DNA of 7,253 bases from the NCBI GenBank assembly GCA_013695005.1, contig JACDBJ010000558.1:1-7253 (forward strand), written 5' to 3'. The position numbers and the translations under genes were made by a program. This document shows, piece by piece, positions 1-6,071 of the stretch (position 1 is the first letter of the stretch; every line of letters begins with the position of its first letter). The notes beneath the pieces were generated by a model that saw nothing but the letters and a program-made list of their open reading frames with translations, had not been told where the DNA came from and did no database searches. Source of the DNA: Pseudonocardiales bacterium. Its GTDB lineage: Bacteria > Actinomycetota > Actinomycetes > Mycobacteriales > Pseudonocardiaceae.

Positions 1-321
1 CTGCTGGCGGGCGTTGGCGGCGTCGTCACCCCGGTGGTGGACGCCGGCAGCGAGCCCGCGTGGCATCTCTACGTGGTGCAGGTCGATCACCGCGACTACG
101 TGCTAGGCCAGCTGCACGCGGCGAGGATCGGCGCTGGCATCCACTACCCGACGCCCATCCACTTCACCGGTGCCTTCGCCTACCTCGGCCACCGCCCGGG
201 TGCGTTCCCGGTGGCCGAGGGGTTGGCTCGCCGCATCCTGTCGCTGCCACTGTTCCCTGGCATCACCGCCGGCCAGCAGGAGCGGGTGGCGGAGGTGCTG
301 GCCGCCGCGGTCGCACGATGA
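1..321 (+). CDS. DegT/DnrJ/EryC1/StrS-family PLP aminotransferase, C-terminal part
   Basis: The reading frame is open from the first base to a TGA at 319-321, giving the last 106 residues of a protein whose start lies outside the window. The segment has the typical C-terminal signature of sugar aminotransferases of the DegT/DnrJ/EryC1/StrS family: HLYVVQV, then RIGAGIHYPTPIHFTGAF, AYLGHRPGAFPVAE, and ILSLPLFPGITAGQQERV before the stop. These enzymes move an amino group from glutamate or glutamine to a keto group of a nucleotide-activated sugar, using PLP, in the cytoplasm. The PLP-binding lysine and the substrate-specificity region are upstream and not visible, so the sugar cannot be named. 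The stop overlaps the ATG of the downstream acetyltransferase (ATGA), which points to translational coupling and a shared pathway giving an N-acetylated amino sugar. Family assignment is firm; substrate is unknown. Confidence 0.92.
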   Translation: MLAGVGGVVTPVVDAGSEPAWHLYVVQVDHRDYVLGQLHAARIGAGIHYPTPIHFTGAFAYLGHRPGAFPVAEGLARRILSLPLFPGITAGQQERVAEVLAAAVAR

Positions 322-914
322 CCGAACCGGCCGGCGTCCAGGTACACCCGCAGGGGCTCTGCGAGAGCGACGAGGTCGGCGAAGGCACCCGGATCTGGGC
401 GTTCGCGCACGTCCTCGCCGGCGCCCGCGTCGGCAGGGACTGCAACATCTGCGACTGCGCCTTCGTCGAGGACGGCGCCGCACTCGGCGATCGGGTCACC
501 GTCAAGAACGGGACGCTGGTGTTCAGCGGCGTGACATGCGAGGACGAGGTCTTCCTCGGACCGAACGTGCTGTTCACGAACGACCTGCGGCCGAGAGCTG
601 CGATCCGGCGGCCGGCCGCCGAGCTGTTGCCGACGATGGTTCGCCAGGGAGCGACACTCGGCGCGGGTGCCGTGGTGGTCTGCGGCCTGGAGATCGGCCG
701 GCATGCGTTCGTCGCCGCCGGGTCGGTGGTTACCGCGTCCGTGCCCGCCCACGCGTTCGTCGCTGGGAATCCCGCACGCCAGAAGGGCTGGGTGTGCTCC
801 TGCGGCGCGCGGCTTGACGCAGAGTTCCGCTGCCCCGAAGACGGCATGCGGTACGAGCGAGCTGCCGGCGGCCTACGTGGAGCAAGCGACGCGCCCCGGG
901 GCTCAACCGGCTGA
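318..914 (+). CDS. Left-handed beta-helix sugar N-acetyltransferase (WbpD/WlbB/FdtC-like)
   Basis: A 198-residue protein starting at the ATG that overlaps the preceding stop (ATGA). The frame is open further upstream, but that part is antisense-like noise over the aminotransferase. No Shine-Dalgarno lies at the right distance (a GGAGG is about 20 bases upstream), so coupling is likely. Residues 20-155 carry imperfect hexapeptide repeats of the acyltransferase beta-helix (GEGTRIWAFAHVLAGARVG, VFLGPNVLFTND at 78-89, ATLGAGAVVVCG at 112-123, IGRHAFVAAGSVV at 126-138, GNPAR at 150-154). This resembles acetyl-CoA-dependent acetyltransferases acting on UDP- or dTDP-3-amino sugars (WbpD, WlbB, QdtC, FdtC). 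Asn64 in VKNG lies where those enzymes carry a conserved active-site asparagine; this is my alignment by eye. The tail has Cys160, Cys162 and Cys172, a partial zinc-ribbon pattern. Proposed role: acetylating the amine put on by the upstream enzyme, for a cell-surface or secondary-metabolite sugar. The exact sugar is not determinable. Confidence 0.9.
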   Translation: MTEPAGVQVHPQGLCESDEVGEGTRIWAFAHVLAGARVGRDCNICDCAFVEDGAALGDRVTVKNGTLVFSGVTCEDEVFLGPNVLFTNDLRPRAAIRRPAAELLPTMVRQGATLGAGAVVVCGLEIGRHAFVAAGSVVTASVPAHAFVAGNPARQKGWVCSCGARLDAEFRCPEDGMRYERAAGGLRGASDAPRGSTG

Positions 915-938
915 AGCTGAATTGCCGGCTCAGCCGGC
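907..938. terminator. Dyad at the convergent gene junction, possible bidirectional terminator
   Basis: An 8-bp inverted repeat, CCGGCTGA (907-914) with TCAGCCGG (930-937), flanks a 15-base spacer. Each arm contains the TGA stop of one of the two converging genes. An alternative, tighter hairpin, GCCGGCT (924-930) with AGCCGGC (932-938), shares the right arm; it has a one-base spacer, so realistically a 6-bp stem with a 3-base loop. There is no T-tract, which is common for intrinsic terminators in actinobacteria. It is the only candidate structure between the sugar operon and rel. A terminator role is inferred from position and symmetry. Confidence 0.4.
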
Positions 939-3260
939 GGAAGACACCCGGTACACGTCGTAGACGCCCTCGACGTTACGGACCACGCTGAGGATGTAGC
1001 CCAGGTGCTTCGGGTCGCCCATCTCGAAGGTGAACCGGCTCACCGCCACCCGGTCCCGCGAGGTGGCCACCGACGCCGACAGGATGTTGACCTTCTCGTC
1101 GGCCAGCACCTTGGTCACGTCGGACAGCAGCCGTTGACGGTCCAACGCCTCGACCTGGATCGCTACCAGGAAGACCGCGCCGGACGCCGCGGACCACTCG
1201 ACGTCGACCAGCCGCTCGTCACGTTTCTGCAGGTCAGCGGCGTTGGTACAGTCGACGCGGTGCACGCTCACCCCGCCGCCGCGGGTGACGAAACCGAGGA
1301 TCTCGTCGCCGGGCACCGGGGTACAGCAGCGGGCGAGCTTCACCAGCACGTCGGTGAGGTCGCCGCTCTCGCTGTGCACCACGACCCCGACATGGCCGGG
1401 TGGCCGCCGCGGCTGCACCGTGGACAGCGTCGAGCGCTCGGCCAGGTCCTCCTCGGCCTCCTCTTCACCGCCGAGCAGCGCGGTCAGCCGCTGCACGACG
1501 TGGCGGGCCGACGCGTGCCCCTCGCCGATGGCGGCGAACAGGCCCGAGACGTCCGGGTAGTGCAGCTCTCGGGCCAACGCGGCCACCGAGTCGGCCGACA
1601 CGAGCCGCTGCAGCGGCAGCCCGGTGCGGCGGGCCTCCCTGGTCAGCGACTCCTTGCCGGCCTCGATGGCCTCCTCGCGGCGCTCCTTGGCGAACCACTG
1701 CTTGATCTTGGCCTTGGCCCGCGGCGAGGCGACGAACTGCAACCAGTCCCGGCTGGGGCCCGCGGTGTCGGCCTTCGAGGTGAAGATCTCCACGACCTCG
1801 CCGTTGTCGAGCTTGCGCTCCAGCGCGACGAGCCTGCCGTTGACCCGCGAGCCGATGCAACGGTGCCCGACCTCGGTGTGCACGGCGTAGGCGAAGTCCA
1901 CGGGTGTCGACCCGGACGGCAACGTGATCACGTCGCCCTTCGGGGTGAAGACGAACAGCTCCTTGGTGGCGAGGTCGAAGCGCAGCGACTCCAGGAAGTC
2001 GCCGGGGTCGGCGGCCTCCCGCTGCCAGTCGAGCAGCTGGCGCATCCACGCCATCTCGTCGACCTCGAGCGCCTGGCCGCCAGGCCCGTTGCCGTTGGCT
2101 CCGCGCAGCTCCTTGTAGCGCCAGTGCGCCGCGATGCCGTACTCGGCGGTGCGATGCATGTCCTCGGTGCGGATCTGCACCTCCAGCGGCTTGCCGTCCG
2201 GCCCGATCACCGTCGTGTGCAGCGACTGGTAGACGCCGAAACGGGGCTGGGCGATGTAGTCCTTGAACCGGCCGGGCATCGGCTGCCACAGCGCGTGCAC
2301 CATGCCCATCGCGGCGTAGCAGTCGCGCACCGTGTCGACCAGGATGCGCACCCCGACCAGGTCGTGGATGTCGTCGAAGTCCTTACCCTTGACGATCATC
2401 TTCCGGTAGATTGAGTAGTAGTGCTTCGGCCTGCCCTCGACGGTCGCCGCGACCCGCGCAGCGCTGAGCTGCGCGTCCACCTCCGCGATGACCTGGCCGA
2501 GGTAGGTATCCCGTGACGGCGCCCGGTTGGCGACCAGCCGCACGATCTCGTCGTAGCGCTTGGGGTGCAGGATCGCGAACGCGAGGTCCTCCAGCTCCCA
2601 CTTGACGGTGGCCATCCCGAGCCGGTGCGCCAGCGGGGCGAGCACCTCGAGGGTCTCGCGAGCCTTCTTCGCCTGCTTCTCCGGTGAGAGGAACCGCATG
2701 GTCCGCATGTTGTGCAGCCGGTCGGAGAGCTTGATCACCAGCACCCGGGGGTCGCGCGCCATCGCGACGACCATCTTGCGGATCGTCTCCGCCTCGGCCG
2801 CCGCGCCCAGCTCGACCCTGTCCAGGTTGGTGACCCCGTCGACGAGGTGTGCGACCTCGTCACCGAAGTCGGCGGACAGCCGAGCCAGCGAGTAGTCGGT
2901 GTCCTCCACCGTGTCGTGCAGCAGCGCTGCCACCAGCGTCGTGGTGTCCATGCCGAGCTCGCCCAGGATGGTCGCCACCGCGAGCGGATGGGTGATGTAC
3001 GGGTCGCCGGACTTGCGCAGCTGCCCGGCGTGCTTCGCCTCGGCGATGTCATAGGCGTGCTGCAACAGCCCGAGGTCGGCCTTGGGGTGCAGGGTGCGGT
3101 GCACGCTGGCGAGCGGCTCCAGCACCGGCTTGATCGCGTTGGGCCGCGGGGAGGTGATCTTCCGGGCGATCCGGGCCCGCACACGCCGGGTCGCCGACGG
3201 ACGTGCTGCACCGTCCGCCGCGGTCACCGGATCCGCAATGGGCGGCACGTCGGCACTCAC
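930..3260 (-). CDS. relA: Bifunctional (p)ppGpp synthetase/hydrolase Rel (RelA/SpoT homologue)
   Basis: A full-length, 776-residue long RSH protein that sets the (p)ppGpp level in the stringent response at the ribosome. The HD hydrolase domain (about 65-200) keeps the metal-binding set His77, His115-Asp116 (in LLHDTVEDT) and Asp180 (in KLSDRLHNMRT). The synthetase domain (about 240-380) has YYSIYRKM, Asp300 in DLVGVRI, RFKD at 331-334, GVYQSLHT and Glu360 in LEVQIRT. An RxKD motif is characteristic of bifunctional enzymes, against ExDD in synthesis-only RelA, so both activities should be present. Then come a TGS domain (about 435-495, FVFTPKGDVITLPSG), a helical region, a conserved-cysteine domain (Cys645-Cys646 in RCCTPVPGD, Cys671) and a C-terminal ACT/RRM domain (about 695-770). 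The start is GTG, supported by GGGGTGGAG five bases upstream. It is last in the secD-secF-apt block, 77 bp after the HTH gene, and ends 15 bp from the convergent acetyltransferase stop. Confidence 0.98.
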   Translation of the reverse strand: MSADVPPIADPVTAADGAARPSATRRVRARIARKITSPRPNAIKPVLEPLASVHRTLHPKADLGLLQHAYDIAEAKHAGQLRKSGDPYITHPLAVATILGELGMDTTTLVAALLHDTVEDTDYSLARLSADFGDEVAHLVDGVTNLDRVELGAAAEAETIRKMVVAMARDPRVLVIKLSDRLHNMRTMRFLSPEKQAKKARETLEVLAPLAHRLGMATVKWELEDLAFAILHPKRYDEIVRLVANRAPSRDTYLGQVIAEVDAQLSAARVAATVEGRPKHYYSIYRKMIVKGKDFDDIHDLVGVRILVDTVRDCYAAMGMVHALWQPMPGRFKDYIAQPRFGVYQSLHTTVIGPDGKPLEVQIRTEDMHRTAEYGIAAHWRYKELRGANGNGPGGQALEVDEMAWMRQLLDWQREAADPGDFLESLRFDLATKELFVFTPKGDVITLPSGSTPVDFAYAVHTEVGHRCIGSRVNGRLVALERKLDNGEVVEIFTSKADTAGPSRDWLQFVASPRAKAKIKQWFAKERREEAIEAGKESLTREARRTGLPLQRLVSADSVAALARELHYPDVSGLFAAIGEGHASARHVVQRLTALLGGEEEAEEDLAERSTLSTVQPRRPPGHVGVVVHSESGDLTDVLVKLARCCTPVPGDEILGFVTRGGGVSVHRVDCTNAADLQKRDERLVDVEWSAASGAVFLVAIQVEALDRQRLLSDVTKVLADEKVNILSASVATSRDRVAVSRFTFEMGDPKHLGYILSVVRNVEGVYDVYRVSSAG

Positions 3261-3261
3261 G

Positions 3262-3322
3262 GACGCTCCACCCCGGCAAGGATAGCCCTGCGCAGCCCGT
3301 CAGCCGTGATGGTGGGAGCGTC
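3262..3322 (-). promoter_or_regulatory. rel leader inverted repeat covering the rel ribosome-binding site
   Basis: In the 77-bp gap before rel, read on the minus strand, the segment GACGCTCCCACC (3322 to 3311) can pair with GGTGGAGCGTC (3272 to 3262). This gives 8 plus 3 base pairs with a single bulged C and a 38-base loop. The downstream arm contains the GGTGGAG Shine-Dalgarno and ends one base before the GTG start, so the folded RNA would hide rel's ribosome-binding site. Pairing is seen directly; a regulatory effect is inferred. It could operate only on transcripts that start upstream of 3322, such as read-through from the upstream genes. Confidence 0.4.
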
Positions 3323-3337
3323 GGCTGCGGTGGCCGG

Positions 3338-3601
3338 CTATGGGTGCGTGACCCTGAACAGGTCCCCTGGCTGGCAGTCCAGCGCATGGCAAATCTCCGT
3401 GAGCGTGGAGAACCGGATCGCCCGTGCCCGGTTGTTCTTGAGCACCGACAGGTTCACCACGGTGACCCCGACCCGGCGAGACAGCTCGGCGACGGTCATG
3501 CCGCGCTCGGCAAGCAGCGCATCGAGAAGGCACTCGATGAGGTGGGCGCTCTCACCGGAGTCGACGACAGGGCCGGCGACTGGGTCGCTCGGGGACGCCA
3601 C
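3338..3601 (-). CDS. Small Cro/C1-family helix-turn-helix regulator (YozG-like)
   Basis: An 87-residue protein with one HTH domain (about 21-83): LLAERGMTVAELSRRVGV followed by the recognition-helix region NLSVLKNNRARAIRFSTL and the closing ICHALDCQPGDLF. This matches the small Cro/C1-type regulators (HTH_26 type, Bacillus YozG-like) commonly found beside DUF2975 membrane proteins, as here. The start is GTG at 3601, directly after the TAG of the DUF2975 gene and in the same frame. No other ATG, GTG or TTG precedes the HTH, and no Shine-Dalgarno is seen, so translation probably depends on termination-reinitiation from the upstream gene. The first 20 or so residues (Ala-, Pro-, Ser-, Asp-rich) are extra relative to the core HTH and look unstructured. 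The protein has no ligand-binding domain. It probably binds DNA in the cytoplasm, perhaps regulating its own operon; target genes cannot be read from this window. Confidence 0.88.
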   Translation of the reverse strand: MASPSDPVAGPVVDSGESAHLIECLLDALLAERGMTVAELSRRVGVTVVNLSVLKNNRARAIRFSTLTEICHALDCQPGDLFRVTHP

Positions 3602-4186
3602 CTACACCAGGCCGGCGGTCTCGTCGACCAGCTGCCGACCCTGCCGGAACGCCTCGGCGGCGGCCAGGATCACGAGCGCGAGCAACGGCCCCCACAGCTC
3701 CAAGGGCAGGTACGCGGTCAGCGGATCGGCGCCCACGTGACCCAGGACCACCCGGGCCGACCAGTATGTGGCCACGGGCGCGATGATCGTCCCGAAGAAG
3801 ACGGCCAAGGCCAGCCACCGCAGTCGCCGAGGGTTGCGCGGGTCGAACGGCTGCCCGGCGCCGATGCTGAGCAGGACCTTGCGAAGCATCCACGCCCCGA
3901 CACACAAGGCGGCGCTCCCGGCGACGGACTTGGTTTCGCTGAGCAGGTTCAGCCAGACCGGCAGGTCCACCGTCGAGAATTCCGCGCCCCTGCCGTCCGC
4001 GCTGTTCACGAGCACCTCAGCGGCCGGCTTGGTCAGCTGGTTGATCGGCTGGATCACCGCGTTGAGCAGCCCGGCCAACCCGGTGACGGCCAGCAGGGCA
4101 CCTACCCAGGCGATCGACTCTCGGAACAGGAACGCCCGGACCCGCGGCCCTCGCGACTTCACCATCCCGTCCTCGGACTGCGTCAT
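3602..4186 (-). CDS. DUF2975-type integral membrane protein
   Basis: A 194-residue protein with four predicted membrane segments, at about 25-46, 86-107, 122-146 and 164-182. After the second segment comes the conserved stretch RKVLLSIGAGQPFDPRNPRR (102-121), the GxPF...N...R hallmark of DUF2975 proteins. The C-terminus (AFRQGRQLVDETAGLV) is also typical and precedes an HTH gene, the usual arrangement for this family. The biochemical function of DUF2975 is unknown; a role as membrane partner or signal input for the adjacent regulator is inference. The ATG start has a good Shine-Dalgarno (GGGGGA, five bases upstream). Met8 is a weaker alternative start. The extracytoplasmic loop at about 47-84 contains an acidic/polar stretch (NSADGRGAEFSTVD). 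The gene lies 39 bp after apt and its TAG stop directly abuts the HTH start. Family assignment is by motif and neighbourhood. Confidence 0.85.
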   Translation of the reverse strand: MTQSEDGMVKSRGPRVRAFLFRESIAWVGALLAVTGLAGLLNAVIQPINQLTKPAAEVLVNSADGRGAEFSTVDLPVWLNLLSETKSVAGSAALCVGAWMLRKVLLSIGAGQPFDPRNPRRLRWLALAVFFGTIIAPVATYWSARVVLGHVGADPLTAYLPLELWGPLLALVILAAAEAFRQGRQLVDETAGLV

Positions 4187-4208
4187 CGGAATCCCCCATC
4201 GGCCTTAG

Positions 4209-4232
4209 TCCGAACGGAGCAAGCTCTAGAGC
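4209..4232. repeat. Cluster of short dyads at the apt 3' end
   Basis: Two overlapping inverted repeats lie across the apt stop codon and the start of the 39-bp gap: GAGC-AA-GCTC (4217-4226) and the perfect 10-bp palindrome GCTCTAGAGC (4223-4232), which contains the TAG stop. TCCG-AA-CGGA (4209-4218) is a third small dyad next to them. They sit upstream of the DUF2975/HTH pair, where an operator for a self-regulating HTH protein or a weak attenuator could be expected. Dyads this short arise often by chance; function is speculative. Confidence 0.2.
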
Positions 4233-4744
4233 GTGAGCACCGCGTGTACGGCGCGGCCGGCCAGGCGGTCACGGCCACCGAGCTGCACCAGCTCCAGCAG
4301 CACACCGATGCCGGTCACCTCTGCACCGGCCTGCTCCACGAGCTCGCAGCACGCCGCGGCGGTGCCGCCGGTGGCGAGCACATCGTCGACGAGGTGCACG
4401 CGCGAGCCGGGCGAGAGTACGTCTGCGGGCAGCTCCAGCGTCGCGGTGCCGTACTCCAGCTCGTAACTGCGGCTCACCGCCACCCGCGGCAGCTTGCCTT
4501 CCTTGCGCACCGGCACGAGCCCGAGGCCGGCCTGGTGCGCCACGGCGCCACCGAGCAGGAAGCCACGCGCCTCGACGCCGACGATGACGTCGGCGTCTCC
4601 GACAGCCTCGGCCATGGCAGCCACCGCGGCCGCAAGGGCGTGGCGGTCGGCGAGCACCGGGGTGAGGTCGCGGAACAGGATGCCCGGCTCCGGGAAGTCG
4701 GGGACGTCGCGGATCAGCGCCGTGACCAGCTGTGCGGCAGTCAC
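4226..4744 (-). CDS. apt: Adenine phosphoribosyltransferase
   Basis: A 172-residue cytoplasmic enzyme converting adenine and PRPP to AMP and pyrophosphate (purine salvage). The N-terminal LIRDVPDFPEPGILFRDLTPVL (10-31) is the family signature. IVGVEARGFLLGGAVA (54-69) and VPVRKEGKLP (77-86) follow, then YELEYGTATLEL (94-105) and the PRPP-binding loop LVDDVLATGGTAAA (118-131). Length is normal for bacterial Apt. The chosen start is GTG at 4744, ten bases after the secF stop. The frame stays open for 75 more codons into the 3' end of secF, but that part is low-complexity shadow sequence unlike any Apt, and GTG 4744 places the conserved RDVPDFPEPG at the usual distance from the N-terminus. No strong Shine-Dalgarno is seen, so coupling to secF translation is likely. 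Apt between secF and rel is the standard actinobacterial order, although here two genes separate it from rel. Confidence 0.97.
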   Translation of the reverse strand: MTAAQLVTALIRDVPDFPEPGILFRDLTPVLADRHALAAAVAAMAEAVGDADVIVGVEARGFLLGGAVAHQAGLGLVPVRKEGKLPRVAVSRSYELEYGTATLELPADVLSPGSRVHLVDDVLATGGTAAACCELVEQAGAEVTGIGVLLELVQLGGRDRLAGRAVHAVLTL

Positions 4745-4754
4745 GACGCCGTGC

Positions 4755-6071
4755 TCAGCGTCGTTTCTTGCCGGTGGGCCGCGAGGCCTTGCCGCTCGGA
4801 CGCCCTCCGGTCCGGCTGGCGGGTGGACGCCGGGCCGGCTGCTGCTGGGCCTTACCGGTACGCGCCGGCACGCCGGCCGCAGCGGCCAACGCCTTCTCCC
4901 GGCGCAGCTCGTCGGCCAGCATGTCATCGTCGCTGAGGTCGGGGTCGTCGCCGGACCCGCTGGGGTCACCGGTCTCGACGACCGGCTCCGGAACCGCCAG
5001 CTCCTCCGGCTCGGCCTTACCGGCCGCGGCGCGGGCCCTCCGGACTCGCACCCGCTCCGCCTGCTGGATGAACCTCGGGTCGCGCATCTTCAGGTCGACC
5101 AGCACGGGCGTGGCGAGGAAGATCGACGACGCGGCACCGGCGAGGATCCCGACCATCTGCACCAACGCGAGGTCGGCCAGCGTCCCCACGCCGAGCAGCC
5201 CGACGCCGATCACCAGCAGGCCGATCACCGGCAGCACCGCGATCAGCGAGGTGTTGATCGAGCGCATCAGCGTCTGGTTCAGCGCGAGGTTCGCCGCCTC
5301 GGCGTAGGTGCGTCTGGTCAGGCCGAGCAAGCCGCGGGTGTTCTCCCGGACTTTGTCGAACACCACCACCGTGTCGTAAAGCGAGAACCCGAGGATGGTG
5401 AGCAGCCCGATCACCGTGGACGGCGTCACCTCGAACCCGATGATCGAGTAGATGCCGGCGGTGACCACCACGTCGTGTATGAGCGCGACCAAGGCCGCAA
5501 TCGCCATGGATCGCTCGAAGTAGAACGCGAGGAAGATCGTGACGAGGACCAAGAACACCGCGAGCGCTATCAGCGCTTGGGTCGTGATCTCGCCGCCCCA
5601 ACTCGCGCTCACCGCGCTGTCGCTGATCGCCTGCAGGCTCGGCTCACCGTTGGCGCCGACCGGCTTGAACGCGTCGAACAGCGCCTGCTTGACCTTCACC
5701 GAGTCGACGGCGGTGAGCGTCTCGGTCCGGATGAGCACGGACTCCGCCGCGCCGGTACCGACCTTCTGCACCGAGACCGGCTCCTGGCCGATCGAGTCCG
5801 CGACGACCCGGCCGACGTCTGTGGACACCTGCTCGGACGACACCGTGGCAACCGCCGAGGTCGCGGTCGGGAACTGGATGCGCGTGCCGCCCTCGAAGTC
5901 GATGCCGAGGTTGAACCCGCGGAAGACCATCGAGCCGATGCAGATCAGCATCAGGGTTCCGAAGGCGATGTACCAGAGTCGGCGGCGGCCGACGATGTCG
6001 AAGGCGCCGGTGCCGGTGTAGAGCCGGCTCAGCACGCCAGGCGGCTTGGGCGCTGGCGGTGTCCAGACCAT
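4755..6071 (-). CDS. secF: Protein translocase subunit SecF
   Basis: A 438-residue membrane protein that works with SecD as the proton-driven accessory complex of SecYEG, pulling preproteins out of the membrane channel. Six membrane segments are visible, at about 32-52, 163-184, 190-212, 214-237, 270-292 and 298-325. A periplasmic-type P1 loop lies between the first two, starting with the signature FNLGIDFEGGTRI (53-65). The conserved motif LGFSLYDTVVVFDKVREN (227-244) contains Asp233, which corresponds by eye to the proton-relay region of E. coli SecF. The final 105 residues form a charged, Pro/Arg/Lys-rich tail with an acidic patch (SGSGDDPDLSDDD) and a very basic end. Actinobacterial SecF proteins are often extended this way. 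The ATG start shares one base with the secD stop (TGATG) and has a consensus AGGAGG five bases upstream. Confidence 0.98.
   Translation of the reverse strand: MVWTPPAPKPPGVLSRLYTGTGAFDIVGRRRLWYIAFGTLMLICIGSMVFRGFNLGIDFEGGTRIQFPTATSAVATVSSEQVSTDVGRVVADSIGQEPVSVQKVGTGAAESVLIRTETLTAVDSVKVKQALFDAFKPVGANGEPSLQAISDSAVSASWGGEITTQALIALAVFLVLVTIFLAFYFERSMAIAALVALIHDVVVTAGIYSIIGFEVTPSTVIGLLTILGFSLYDTVVVFDKVRENTRGLLGLTRRTYAEAANLALNQTLMRSINTSLIAVLPVIGLLVIGVGLLGVGTLADLALVQMVGILAGAASSIFLATPVLVDLKMRDPRFIQQAERVRVRRARAAAGKAEPEELAVPEPVVETGDPSGSGDDPDLSDDDMLADELRREKALAAAAGVPARTGKAQQQPARRPPASRTGGRPSGKASRPTGKKRR

Noticed and set aside
60..317. Upstream extension of the acetyltransferase frame to an ATG at 60.
   Set aside because: This part overlaps the aminotransferase coding region and gives low-complexity Arg/Pro/Gly sequence. 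The ATG in the ATGA overlap fits the family N-terminus.
1005..2414. Plus-strand open frame of 469 codons opposite rel.
   Set aside because: It is antisense to the conserved rel coding sequence, and its composition mirrors the complement of GC-rich codons.
930..3260. Possibility that rel is a synthesis-only RelA or has a broken hydrolase.
   Set aside because: All HD-domain metal residues (His77, His115, Asp116, Asp180) and the RFKD bifunctional motif are present, and the frame is intact.
3279..3284. TATCCT on the minus strand as a -10 box for a rel promoter.
   Set aside because: No acceptable -35 hexamer sits at 16-18 bp spacing (a CTGACG is only 13 bp away). It would give a leader of only about 11 bases. 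Possible but not supportable from sequence alone.
3338..4186. DUF2975/HTH pair as a single gene broken by a nonsense mutation.
   Set aside because: Both halves have the normal beginning and end of their families, which are usually separate neighbouring genes. The in-frame junction is therefore noted as a finding rather than called a pseudogene.
3203..4936. Long plus-strand open frame (577 codons) opposite the HTH, DUF2975 and apt genes.
   Set aside because: Its translation is rich in Arg, Gly, His and Gln with no recognisable domain, and it lies antisense to three clearly identified genes. Long antisense frames are expected at this GC content.
4745..4969. N-terminal extension of apt by 75 codons into the secF 3' end.
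   Set aside because: The extension is Pro/Arg/Ala-rich, unlike any Apt, and is an out-of-frame reading of the secF tail. GTG 4744 gives a normal-length enzyme.
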